The notes: generated by a model from the letters alone, not told the origin. Positions 1-7,367 are shown, counted from the stretch's first letter. The stretch: 64,000 nucleotides of DNA from CAZYHS01 sp964647545 (GCA_964647545.1 CAZYHS010000004.1:1-64000), one strand, 5' to 3'. Numbers and translations are program-made.

Positions 1-2
1 TT

Positions 3-332
3 CCGAGCGAAGAAGAGCTCGAAGGAAAGAGCTACGACGAGCTAATGGAAATTCGCCGCGACGAAGAGGCGGGAGCAGACGCCTACGCCGGTCGAATGCT
101 CTACATCATGGGATATTCGGTCGACGACATGGTCGAGTTCTTGAAAAATTTAGAGAAGATCGAAAAGAAGATCGTCAGCAAAAAATATCACGCGGTCGAT
201 ATTCGCGAAGCCATTTTGAAGGAGGCCTTCGCAGCGCAAGAGCGTTCGCAAGAGACCGCGCGCAAACTTTTGGTCAGCGCCCATCTCGGGTTTTCACACG
301 CCTTAAACAGCCGCCTTATCGGCGAGGGGTGA
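3..332 (+). CDS. C-terminal part of a probable M48-type metallopeptidase (5' end outside window)
   Basis: The frame is open from the window edge, so only the last ~109 residues are present; an internal ATG at 45 is probably not the start. The segment with 'EEAGADAYAGRMLYIMGY' followed by a helix ending 'FLKNLEKI' resembles the region of M48 (Ste24/BepA-like) peptidases around the third zinc ligand (E-x-x-AD pattern), where an 'AGY-P--' stretch follows. The HExxH part would lie upstream and cannot be seen. M48 enzymes cleave membrane or periplasmic proteins. The C-terminal ~40 residues are charged, without repeats or a membrane segment. The family call rests on one motif and is tentative. Confidence 0.45.
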   Translation, partial: PSEEELEGKSYDELMEIRRDEEAGADAYAGRMLYIMGYSVDDMVEFLKNLEKIEKKIVSKKYHAVDIREAILKEAFAAQERSQETARKLLVSAHLGFSHALNSRLIGEG

Positions 333-370
333 AGCACTTAAGAACCCCGAAGTCAGCAACCTCCCCATTA

Positions 371-480
371 GCTTACAATTAGTTTACAATTAAAAGTTGG
401 CCTGTTTACAATTAGTTGACAATCATTGCCTTATAGTTTACAATTAGTTTGCAATGTTAACAAAAGAGCAAATTGTAAAC
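371..480 (+). promoter_or_regulatory. Repeat-built promoter/operator array of the HTH-ATPase-DUF4325 gene
   Basis: Three copies of a 20-bp unit lie at 371-390, 404-423 and 436-455 (33 and 32 bp apart). Each holds two TTTACAAT-like half-sites 11 bp apart. An inverted half-site (AATTGTAAAC) sits at 471-480 inside codons 6-9 of the gene. TTGACA at 416-421 (unit 2) and TACAAT at 439-444 (unit 3) form a promoter with a 17-bp spacer. A second pair, TTTACA 383-388 and TACAAT 407-412, has an 18-bp spacer. The expected start of transcription (~451) is only a few bases before the ATG at 454, and no Shine-Dalgarno is present, so the mRNA should be leaderless. Binding by the encoded HTH protein is an inference. 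Confidence 0.75.
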
Positions 481-1500
481 TTGGCAAAAAAGACCGGCGC
501 AATCACAAGCAGCGAGCTGGCGAAAAGAGCCGGCGTTTCACGTCAATACGCTAGCCGGCTACTTGCCGAACTTGTTAAAGACGGGCTTCTTTTCAAACTG
601 GGGTCCACCCGCTCGGCAAAATACGTCGTTTTAAATTCGGTAGGCAAAATTTCCGCGCCGGCTCAAGACCGTTACAAAAGAACGCTCATCAATAAGAGCG
701 TTGAAGAACACCTTGTGCTCGACGATATTAAAAAGAACTTTGCGCCATTTAGGTTCCTGTCCGAGAACGTGGCGAGCATTTTCGACTACGCATTCCTTGA
801 GATGCTCAACAACGCTATCGAACACTCATCTTCTAAAACCATCGGCGTTGAAGTAGCCCTCTCCGGAAACGAACTGTCATTTACTGTCAAAGACGGTGGC
901 ATCGGCGTCTTTCGAAACATCATGACAATGCGCGCCCTGAATTCCGAGGCCGACGCAATTGGCGAACTGCTAAAAGGAAAGACAACCACAGCCCCAACAC
1001 TTCACTCCGGCGAAGGAATCTTTTTTACGTCAAAGGCCGGCGACAAGTTCATTCTTAGCAGCTTCGGATGGCAAATGCTGGTCGATAATTCAATTCCGGA
1101 CATCTTCATCAAGAATGAAGAAAAAAATACCAAGGGAACAACCGTCACATTCGGCGTTAACATAAATGCAACTCATCATCTCGCAGAAATCTTCAAAAAA
1201 TATTCCGATTCGCCTCAAAGCGAAGGGGCAAGCTTTGACAAGACCGAAATTCACGTGCGCCTATTCGCACTTGGCGGAGTTTACATTTCGCGTTCGCAGG
1301 CGCGGCGTATCTTGTCGGGGCTCGATAAGTTCAAAGTGGTAATTATGGACTATGATCGAGTACCAATGGTGGGCCAAGCCTTTGCAGACGAGGTTTATCG
1401 CGTATTCTTGAACGCCCACCCCGACATTCGCATCGAGAACACGAATATGAACGAAGCGGTGGCATTCATGGTCAACAGGTCGATAAATACACCTAGATAA
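454..1500 (+). CDS. HTH / GHKL-ATPase / STAS-like DUF4325 regulator
   Basis: A 348-aa soluble protein with three parts. Residues 1-60 are a winged helix-turn-helix (ELAKRAGVSRQYASRLL as recognition segment, GLLFKLG as wing). Residues ~100-235 are a GHKL ATPase fold with an N-box (EMLNNAIEHS, 116-125), G1 box (VKDGGIGV, 145-152) and G2-like loop (HSGEGIF, 184-190). Residues ~262-345 match the STAS-like DUF4325 domain. No histidine-kinase dimerisation segment or receiver is visible, so this is not a classical two-component kinase; the fold mixes anti-sigma-kinase and STAS-antagonist elements in one chain with its own DNA-binding domain. The target is unknown. The gene is single, and its only obvious DNA target is its own promoter array. 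Confidence 0.85.
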   Translation: MLTKEQIVNLAKKTGAITSSELAKRAGVSRQYASRLLAELVKDGLLFKLGSTRSAKYVVLNSVGKISAPAQDRYKRTLINKSVEEHLVLDDIKKNFAPFRFLSENVASIFDYAFLEMLNNAIEHSSSKTIGVEVALSGNELSFTVKDGGIGVFRNIMTMRALNSEADAIGELLKGKTTTAPTLHSGEGIFFTSKAGDKFILSSFGWQMLVDNSIPDIFIKNEEKNTKGTTVTFGVNINATHHLAEIFKKYSDSPQSEGASFDKTEIHVRLFALGGVYISRSQARRILSGLDKFKVVIMDYDRVPMVGQAFADEVYRVFLNAHPDIRIENTNMNEAVAFMVNRSINTPR

Positions 1501-1503
1501 CAT

Positions 1504-1833
1504 CTATTCACACACTTCATTTATCCACTTAAGATAATCGGGCAGGCCGTCGGCAATTTTAACAACGACAAGTTCGGGGCAATCGTAGCTGTGAAGTTTT
1601 TTGAGTTCGCGTTTGATGGCCGGCACTTTTGAGGTAAGCGACTTCATCACGATCAAGACTTCCGGCTCGTCGTGCACCTTCCCCTGCCAGCGGTATATCG
1701 ACCTGATCTTTGGCAAAATATTTGCGCAGGCGATAAGCCGCGCATCAACAAGGGATTTGCCGATCTTTTTTGCCTCGGCCATTTTCGGCGCGGTCGACAA
1801 AACGATAACTTCGCTTCCACCGGCGCGCTTCAT
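1504..1833 (-). CDS. cutA: Divalent-cation tolerance protein CutA
   Basis: A 109-aa protein of normal CutA1 length. It shows the family pattern: an N-terminal beta strand with 'VLSTAPKMAEAKKIGKSLV', then 'LIACANILPKIRSIYRWQGK', 'EVLIVMKS' and the C-terminal 'HSYDCPELVVVKI'. CutA1 proteins form very stable trimers linked to copper and other metal tolerance; their molecular role is not settled. Its ATG overlaps the stop of the upstream adenosyltransferase gene (ATGA), so the two genes are translationally coupled. It converges on the DUF4325 gene with only 3 bp between stop codons. Confidence 0.93.
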   Translation of the reverse strand: MKRAGGSEVIVLSTAPKMAEAKKIGKSLVDARLIACANILPKIRSIYRWQGKVHDEPEVLIVMKSLTSKVPAIKRELKKLHSYDCPELVVVKIADGLPDYLKWINEVCE

Positions 1834-2366
1834 ACGTGCCTCGCAAAAATGTAGATCAAATCGCTTAGCCTGTTGATGTACTTAATCGCCTCGCCGTTCT
1901 TGAAGAGCCCCTCTTCGTGCAAGTTCACAAGTTTGCGTTCAACTCTGCGGCAAATTGTGCGCGCGACATCGAGAAACGCCGACTCTTTTGTATCGCCGGG
2001 GACGATAAATCCGGTCAATTTCAAATGAGGTTCATATTCTGAAATTACGCCTTCGATTTCTTTCAAATGTTCGTCGCAAAGTCCTCTGTCGCGGTAGGTC
2101 CTTTTGCAATCTTCGTAGCAGCTGCACGGCTCGGCGAACTTTGTGCCGCCGGCAAGTTCGGTCGCCAGCATAAAAAGGTGACACTGCATTTTCTTAATGT
2201 GGGAAATCATGGTGGGGTCGGACAAATGGCTTCTTGCAAGTCCCAAAAAGCTGACAAGCTCGTCCACGGTCCCGTAAGCATCGACCAGCCTATCGCCTTT
2301 TGAAATTGTGTCGCCGCTGGCCAGCGTGGTCTTTCCAAAATCACCCTTCTTTGTGACAATTGACAT
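1830..2366 (-). CDS. PduO-type cob(I)alamin adenosyltransferase
   Basis: 178 aa. The N-terminal 'TKKGDFGKTTL' (5-15) is the ATP-binding signature of the PduO family, followed by 'DAYGTVDEL' (29-37), and later the conserved 'RTICRRVERKLVNL' helix. The enzyme transfers the adenosyl group of ATP to cob(I)alamin, giving adenosylcobalamin. This coenzyme is needed by the class II reductase NrdJ encoded in this window. Residues 81-100 carry an uncommon Cys-rich stretch (C81, C83, C87, C97 and H100) in the loop region between helices. A good ribosome site (AGGAGAGG) precedes the ATG. It forms an operon with cutA. Confidence 0.9.
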   Translation of the reverse strand: MSIVTKKGDFGKTTLASGDTISKGDRLVDAYGTVDELVSFLGLARSHLSDPTMISHIKKMQCHLFMLATELAGGTKFAEPCSCYEDCKRTYRDRGLCDEHLKEIEGVISEYEPHLKLTGFIVPGDTKESAFLDVARTICRRVERKLVNLHEEGLFKNGEAIKYINRLSDLIYIFARHV

Positions 2367-2386
2367 GTGCCTCTCCTGTTCGCGGC

Positions 2387-2431
2387 ATAATTATTTAATC
2401 CGTTGACTTAGTCAATTCAAACAAACTAAAA
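2387..2431. promoter_or_regulatory. Divergent promoter region with shared palindrome
   Basis: TTGACTTAGTCAA at 2403-2415 is a palindrome around a central base. Each arm doubles as a -35 hexamer. On the minus strand TTGACT (2415-2410) is followed after 17 bp by AATTAT (2392-2387), serving the adenosyltransferase-cutA operon. On the plus strand TTGACT (2403-2408) is followed after 17 bp by a weak CTAAAA, serving tdh-kbl. The two promoters would be mutually exclusive, or share one operator. Confidence 0.45.
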
Positions 2432-2439
2432 GCCGCTCT

Positions 2440-3465
2440 ATGAAAGCCTTCCAAAAAGCCGGTCCCGAACGCGGCGGCATCTTTATCGACGCACCAATTC
2501 CAAAAGCGACCGGCGACATGGTAGTTTGCAAAGTGCTTGCCACAAGCATTTGCGGCACCGACGTCCACATTTACAACTGGGACCAATGGTCGCAAAAACG
2601 CATTAAACCGCCGCTGATTTTCGGACACGAATTTTGCGGCGAAGTCGTCGAAGTCGGCCCGCTCGTGCGCGGTATTAAGGTCGGCGACCGCATTTCGGCC
2701 GAAACTCACATTCCCTGCCACGTTTGCAAACAATGCCGCACGGGAAACATGCACATCTGCCGCGACATGAAGATCTTAGGCGTCGATACCGACGGCTGCT
2801 TCGCGGAGTACGCCGCCGTCCCCGAGATCTGTTGCATTAAGAACGCCGACATACCCCCCGAAATCGCCAGCATTCAGGAGCCGCTCGGCAACGCAACTTA
2901 CACAGTCAGCGAATCGAACGTCGCCGGCAAAAAAATCGCGATATTCGGCGACGGCCCGATCGGCCTTTTTGCAACGCTTGTCGCCAGAAAATTCGGCGCC
3001 ACAAAAATTTACGCTGTCGGCGCGACTCCGTACCGCATGGAAATCATGAAGAAGCTCGGCCCCGACATGCTCATCGACGCGTCAAAAACCGACGCTGCGG
3101 CCGAAATTTTAGACGCGACCCACGGAGACGGCGTCGATGTCGTTCTCGAAATGAGCGGCGCTGCCTCGGCAATTCACGCCGGTCTCAAATGCGTTTCAAT
3201 GAGCGGCACGTTCACATTTTTCGGCATCCCTTCAAAGCCGACCGAACTCGACCTCGGCAACGAAATCATAATGAAGGGGATAAAAATGCACGCCATTGTC
3301 GGCCGCAAAATGTTCCAGACATGGTACGAAGTCGCAAATCTCATCGAGGCGGGGCTTGACGTTTCAAGCATCATTACACACACGTTCCCGCTCGCAAAGA
3401 TCGATGAAGCAATGAGCCTTTTAAGCGGCGACATCAAAGCCGGCAAAATCATCCTGAAACCTTAA
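2440..3465 (+). CDS. tdh: L-threonine 3-dehydrogenase
   Basis: 341 aa, zinc-dependent medium-chain dehydrogenase, the normal length for Tdh. It has the catalytic-zinc region 'TSICGTDVHIYNWD' and 'GHEFCGEV', the structural-zinc cysteines 'CHVCKQCRTGNMHIC', and a Rossmann loop 'IFGDGPIGLFA'. The close match to bacterial Tdh in the 'YNWDQWSQKRIKPP' segment and the neighbouring kbl make the call firm. It oxidises threonine to 2-amino-3-ketobutyrate with NAD+ in the cytoplasm. No strong Shine-Dalgarno precedes the ATG. Stop to kbl start is 10 bp, so the two are one operon. Confidence 0.95.
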   Translation: MKAFQKAGPERGGIFIDAPIPKATGDMVVCKVLATSICGTDVHIYNWDQWSQKRIKPPLIFGHEFCGEVVEVGPLVRGIKVGDRISAETHIPCHVCKQCRTGNMHICRDMKILGVDTDGCFAEYAAVPEICCIKNADIPPEIASIQEPLGNATYTVSESNVAGKKIAIFGDGPIGLFATLVARKFGATKIYAVGATPYRMEIMKKLGPDMLIDASKTDAAAEILDATHGDGVDVVLEMSGAASAIHAGLKCVSMSGTFTFFGIPSKPTELDLGNEIIMKGIKMHAIVGRKMFQTWYEVANLIEAGLDVSSIITHTFPLAKIDEAMSLLSGDIKAGKIILKP

Positions 3466-3475
3466 AGGAGAAAAA

Positions 3476-4669
3476 ATGTACGACCAACTCAAACGAGTCA
3501 TTGAAGGCGAGCTAAGATCAATTAAAGACGCCGGCCTGTGGAAAGAGGAGTGGCCGATCCTTTCGCAGCAAACCGCCGAAGTAAAGGTCGGAAGCGGAAC
3601 GGTCATAAATTTTTGCGCCAATAATTATTTGGGGTTGGCTAACAACCCCGAGCTTATCGAGGCAGGAGTTGCGGCTCTAAAAAAATACGGCTACGGCATG
3701 TCGAGCGTCCGTTTTATCTGCGGCACAAGCGATCTACACAAAGAGCTCGAAGCGACCGTTTCGAAATTTTTAGGGACCGAAGACACCATTCTTTATTCGA
3801 GCTGCTTCGACGCGAACGGCGGACTTTTCGAAACGCTCCTCGGCGAAAACGACGCGATCATTTCCGACCAGCTCAACCACGCGTCCATCATCGACGGCGT
3901 CAGGCTCTGCAAGGCAAAACGTTTTCGCTATTTAAACAGCGACATGAACGACCTTGAAGCCCAGCTAAAAGATGCCGATGCGCAAGGCTCTCGCCTGAAA
4001 ATGATCGCGACCGACGGTGTCTTTTCAATGGACGGATACATCGCAAAGCTCGACCAGATCTGCGACCTCGCCGAAAGATACAACGCGATCGTCATGGTTG
4101 ACGACAGCCACGCAACCGGATTTGTCGGCAAAACAGGGCGCGGCACCCACGAACATTGCAACGTCATGAAGAGAGTCGATATCATCACATCAACGCTGGG
4201 AAAAGCGCTTGGCGGCGCAAGCGGCGGGTTTACAAGCGGCAAAAAAGAGATAATCGAACTGTTAAGACAGAGATCCCGCCCCTATCTTTTCAGCAATACG
4301 CTCCCGCTTGTCATTGCGGCGGTCTCGATTAAAGTTTTCCAAATGCTTTCAGCTTCGACCGGACTTCGCGACAGGCTCGAAGAAAACACAAAATATTTCC
4401 GCGAGCAGATGGGAAAAACGGGATTTGAAATTCGCGAAGGGACCCACCCGATAACTCCGGTGATGCTTGGCGACGCAAAACTGGCCTCCGACATCGCCCG
4501 CGACATGCTCGGCGAAGGAATTTACGTCAAGGGCTTTAGCTACCCCGTTGTGCCGAAAGGCGCGGCCCGCATCCGAACGCAGATATCGGCGGCCCACACT
4601 CGCGCCCACCTCGACAAGGCGATCGAATCTTTCACAAAGATCGGCAGAAAACACGGCGTGATTAAATAA
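3476..4669 (+). CDS. kbl: Glycine C-acetyltransferase (2-amino-3-ketobutyrate CoA ligase)
   Basis: 397 aa, an alpha-oxoamine synthase with pyridoxal phosphate. Signature parts are 'NFCANNYLGLANNPEL', 'GYGMSSVRFICGTSDLHKEL', 'DGVFSMDGYIAKL', 'VDDSHATGFVGKTGRGT' and the PLP-lysine region 'STLGKALGGASGG'. It splits 2-amino-3-ketobutyrate with CoA into glycine and acetyl-CoA, directly following Tdh. A strong ribosome site (AAAGGAG) lies 6 bases before the ATG. An intrinsic terminator follows. Confidence 0.96.
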   Translation: MYDQLKRVIEGELRSIKDAGLWKEEWPILSQQTAEVKVGSGTVINFCANNYLGLANNPELIEAGVAALKKYGYGMSSVRFICGTSDLHKELEATVSKFLGTEDTILYSSCFDANGGLFETLLGENDAIISDQLNHASIIDGVRLCKAKRFRYLNSDMNDLEAQLKDADAQGSRLKMIATDGVFSMDGYIAKLDQICDLAERYNAIVMVDDSHATGFVGKTGRGTHEHCNVMKRVDIITSTLGKALGGASGGFTSGKKEIIELLRQRSRPYLFSNTLPLVIAAVSIKVFQMLSASTGLRDRLEENTKYFREQMGKTGFEIREGTHPITPVMLGDAKLASDIARDMLGEGIYVKGFSYPVVPKGAARIRTQISAAHTRAHLDKAIESFTKIGRKHGVIK

Positions 4670-4692
4670 AACACGCCTCAAACGAAAATAAA

Positions 4693-4736
4693 AAACCCTC
4701 CGTCGGAAGTAAAACCGAACGGAGGGTTTGTTTTTT
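4693..4736. terminator. Bidirectional intrinsic terminator between kbl and the RRM gene
   Basis: AAACCCTCCG (4693-4702) pairs with CGGAGGGTTT (4720-4729), a perfect 10-bp stem with a 17-nt loop, followed by GTTTTTT on the plus strand. The A-rich 5' flank gives a T tract on the minus strand, so it can also end the leftward RRM transcript. Confidence 0.85.
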
Positions 4737-4747
4737 AGCAAAAGAAA

Positions 4748-5074
4748 TTAATCTTCGCGACGGCCTCTTCCGAAGTGGCCTCTGCCGCCTCCGGGACGAC
4801 GTTCACGTCCGCCACCACCGCCTTCTTCCATCGGACGGGCTTCGTTGACCACGAGATCGCGGCCTTCGAAATTAACGCCGTTGGCTTTTTCGACAGCCGT
4901 TCTGGCTGCATCGTCGCTCGCCATCTCAACAAAACCAAAACCGCGGCTTCTGCCGCTGAATTTGTCTTTCAGGATGGACGTCGAGGTAACTTCGCCGAAC
5001 TGCTCGAAATGGCCTTTCAGCGTCTCCTCGGTTGTGTTGTACGACAGATTTCCTACATACAGTCTCTTACCCAT
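4748..5074 (-). CDS. RRM-domain RNA-binding protein with Gly/Arg-rich tail
   Basis: 108 aa. One RNA-recognition motif covers residues 1-80, with RNP2 (LYVGNL) near the N-terminus and RNP1 (RSRGFGFVEM) in the middle. The last ~30 residues are a Gly/Arg-rich tail, as in bacterial cold-induced RRM proteins. The start is placed at the second of two in-frame ATGs: AGGAG ends right against the first ATG (5080) but lies 6 bases from the one at 5074. Likely a single-stranded RNA binder or RNA chaperone. A ~160-nt leader containing a terminator-like hairpin precedes it, which suggests regulation at the RNA level. Confidence 0.93.
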   Translation of the reverse strand: MGKRLYVGNLSYNTTEETLKGHFEQFGEVTSTSILKDKFSGRSRGFGFVEMASDDAARTAVEKANGVNFEGRDLVVNEARPMEEGGGGGRERRPGGGRGHFGRGRRED

Positions 5075-5114
5075 ACTCATCTCCTTTTGTTGCGTGTTAC
5101 GGGTCTTTTAAAAC

Positions 5115-5160
5115 AAAAAACCCCGCGGTAGGACGTGATTGTCAGCTACCCGGGGGTTCG
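5115..5160 (-). terminator. Terminator-like hairpin in the leader of the RRM gene
   Basis: Read on the minus strand, 5158-5147 pairs with 5130-5119 in ten base pairs interrupted by a 2x2 internal loop, and is followed by a TTTTTTGTTTT run (5118-5108). It lies between the predicted promoter (5274-5245) and the RRM start codon (5074). It could be an attenuator, or the end of a separate ~120-nt RNA. Confidence 0.55.
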
Positions 5161-5244
5161 ACACAAAAAAACTCTAATCTCTAGACTTTCTAAACCTGTC
5201 ACTCGGCCACCTGCTGGAAACGCTCACTGCAAAAATTATGTTGT

Positions 5245-5274
5245 ATTATAACCGCATAACCTTGCAAAAGTCAA
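5245..5274 (-). promoter_or_regulatory. Sigma-70-type promoter for the RRM gene leader
   Basis: On the minus strand TTGACT (5274-5269) and a perfect TATAAT (5250-5245) are separated by 18 bp. The predicted transcript starts near 5238 and runs ~160 nt before the start codon. Confidence 0.65.
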
Positions 5275-5298
5275 TTAATCATTATATTTGAGGACGTT

Positions 5299-6066
5299 AT
5301 GGACACCCACATTGCACTCTGGCTGCATAGTTATATCCCCTTGCAAGGGCTTTTTGGCGGCATTTTAATATTTCTAACAACCTTTGGCTCGACCCAATTT
5401 ATTTTCTTCTTTGTGACGTTTTTGTCACTTCTTTTGGCCCTACGCGGGCGTTTTAACAAAGCCCACATGCTAATTGTTGCTGCCGTATTTTCGGCGATAA
5501 CAAGCGCAATTTTGAAGTGGTTGATAAAAAGACCTAGGCCCGAGCTATGGACCCACCCCATAAATATCGACGGTTTCAGCTTCCCGAGCGGACATGCACT
5601 TGTCACGACCGCCGTATTCGGAATTTGCGCCTATCTCTTCGCCGAAAATCGTCCGGCACTTAAAAAACCGGCCTACATTTTTACCGCCTTTTTCATCTTT
5701 CTCATCGGGCTCTCCAGAGTTGTTATGGGAGTTCATTATCCAAGCGATGTGATCGCCGGCTGGTTTTTCGGCGGCCTCGTTTTGTATGTGATGGTCTGGT
5801 GGTACAAACACGGCGGAATTAAAAGAACGCTGCGCATTATTTTCGGACTTCTTGCGCTCGTCTTCGGACTTATAGGCATAATCATTCCGATAATCCCCGG
5901 CATCCCGCTTTTGATAGGCGCATTTATTTTGATATTTTCCAGCAAACCGCTCGGCGATATTTTCAAATCAAAACAAAGAACTTCCAAGCCGACTTACGGC
6001 GACGGCAAGGTCATCGACATCACACCGAACTTGGACGGCAACAACAAGGAAAGATCCGGCAAATAA
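5299..6066 (+). CDS. PAP2-family membrane phosphatase fused to a PGPGW/DUF454-like membrane segment
   Basis: 255 aa, integral membrane. The PAP2 acid-phosphatase motifs are present in order: 'KWLIKRPRPE', 'SFPSGHALVT' and 'SRVVMGVHYPSDVIAG', with the catalytic histidines in the last two. Substrates of this family are lipid phosphates such as undecaprenyl or phosphatidylglycerol phosphate. After the PAP2 core, residues ~175-225 add two membrane segments rich in Gly/Pro ('GLIGIIIPIIPGIPLLIGAF') resembling the PGPGW/DUF454 type, then a hydrophilic tail. The 3' end overlaps the convergent dctM gene by 73 bp, so one of the two C-termini may tolerate extra sequence. Confidence 0.85.
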   Translation: MDTHIALWLHSYIPLQGLFGGILIFLTTFGSTQFIFFFVTFLSLLLALRGRFNKAHMLIVAAVFSAITSAILKWLIKRPRPELWTHPINIDGFSFPSGHALVTTAVFGICAYLFAENRPALKKPAYIFTAFFIFLIGLSRVVMGVHYPSDVIAGWFFGGLVLYVMVWWYKHGGIKRTLRIIFGLLALVFGLIGIIIPIIPGIPLLIGAFILIFSSKPLGDIFKSKQRTSKPTYGDGKVIDITPNLDGNNKERSGK

Positions 6067-7289
6067 GTTATCACCACCAGCGCGATCAGCATCACGACAA
6101 GAAACTGAAAGCTAGCGCGGTAGAGATACGTGATCGGCTTATTGAATCTGAAAGATGAAATGAAGAGGTTCAACCCGACCGGCGGCGTCATGTAGCCGAT
6201 TTCGAGATTAGTTAAAAAGATTATTCCAAGATGCAGAGGATCGATACCGAACTCTTTGGCGACCGGCGCGATGAGCGGCACAACGACCATCGTCGCCGAA
6301 AAAATATCCATAAGACAGCCGACAACGAGCAGAAAAATATTAAGCACGACCAGAAAAAGATATTTATTGGTTATGTATTGCCTGACGAATTCGAAGAGCT
6401 TCATGGGGACCTGCGCATCGACAAGGTAACTTGTGAGCCCGAGCGCAACTCCGAGAATGATCAAAATACCGCCGACAAGCACCATCGATTCGCCTGCGAT
6501 TCGCGGCACATCTTTAAAGATGCCGATGTCGCGTTTGATAAAACATTCAACAAGCATGACATAAACAAGAGTGACGACAGCCGCCTCGGTCGGCGTAAAA
6601 AAACCGCCGTAGATGCCGACCAAAATAATGACCGGTATCGGGACCTCCCACGCGGCCTCTTTGAGCGCACCGACAAAGGCGCCGAGCGAAAAGCTCTCCT
6701 TCTCGCACCTGCCCCCCTCGCGCCAGACACTCCATACCGACAAGAGCAGAACTAGGAAAATCCCCGGCAAAACACCGGCGAGAAAAAGCTGATCGATTGA
6801 AACCCCCGAAACCACGCCGTACAAAATGATCGGCAAACTCGGCGGAAATAAAAGTCCGACGCTCCCGCAACAGGTCAAAAGCCCGAGCGAAAATTTTTCG
6901 CCGTACTTTTCTTTCAGCATGATCGGCATGATGAGCCCGCCGAGAGCGATTATCGTAACCCCGCTTGCGCCGGTCAGCGCGGTAAAAAACGCGCAGACAA
7001 GCACGGTCACGATCGCAACCCCGCCGGGAAGCCACCCGAAACAGGATTTATAAAGTTTCACAAAGCGCTCTGGGGCTTTCGATTCGGCAAGTAGATATCC
7101 GGCGAACGTAAAGAAGGGGATCGCCGCAAGGGTAGGAGCGCTTGTCATCCGGTACATTTCTATTATGACGCTGCTTGAATCGATACCGGATTTGTAAAAC
7201 GCCCAAAGTGCAACGCCTCCCAAGATAACAAATATCGGCGCGCCGCAAAGCGACACGATACCCAAAATAGAAGCGATTATGATTTGCAT
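5994..7289 (-). CDS. dctM: TRAP transporter large permease (DctM type)
   Basis: 431 aa with about 12 hydrophobic segments, typical of the TRAP large membrane subunit. Family stretches include 'GASGVTIIALGGLIMPIMLKEKYGEKFSLGLLTCCG', the N-terminal 'PFFTFAGYLLAESKAPERFVKL' and the C-terminal 'LTNLEIGYMTPPVGLNLF' (quoted here in part only as landmarks). It is the ion-coupled translocation subunit of a sodium-dependent solute importer with dctQ and dctP upstream. It is the last gene of the leftward operon. Its 3' end runs 73 bp into the convergent PAP2 gene. Confidence 0.94.
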   Translation of the reverse strand: MQIIIASILGIVSLCGAPIFVILGGVALWAFYKSGIDSSSVIIEMYRMTSAPTLAAIPFFTFAGYLLAESKAPERFVKLYKSCFGWLPGGVAIVTVLVCAFFTALTGASGVTIIALGGLIMPIMLKEKYGEKFSLGLLTCCGSVGLLFPPSLPIILYGVVSGVSIDQLFLAGVLPGIFLVLLLSVWSVWREGGRCEKESFSLGAFVGALKEAAWEVPIPVIILVGIYGGFFTPTEAAVVTLVYVMLVECFIKRDIGIFKDVPRIAGESMVLVGGILIILGVALGLTSYLVDAQVPMKLFEFVRQYITNKYLFLVVLNIFLLVVGCLMDIFSATMVVVPLIAPVAKEFGIDPLHLGIIFLTNLEIGYMTPPVGLNLFISSFRFNKPITYLYRASFQFLVVMLIALVVITYLPDLSLLLPSKFGVMSMTLPSP

Positions 7290-7295
7290 ATCATT

Positions 7296-7322
7296 GTCAT
7301 TCCCGCGAAGGCGGGAATCCAG
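7296..7322. repeat. REP-like palindromic element inside the TRAP operon
   Basis: ATTCCCGC-GAAG-GCGGGAAT (7299-7318) is an 8-bp perfect inverted repeat with a 4-base loop, flanked by GTC and CCAG as in common dispersed palindromes. It lies in the 78-bp gap between dctQ and dctM and may stabilise or shape the transcript. A related copy occurs at 19618-19645. Confidence 0.7.
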
Positions 7323-7367
7323 TTATCTCCACAAGCTCCCCGCTGACCACCACGGGGAAGACATACG

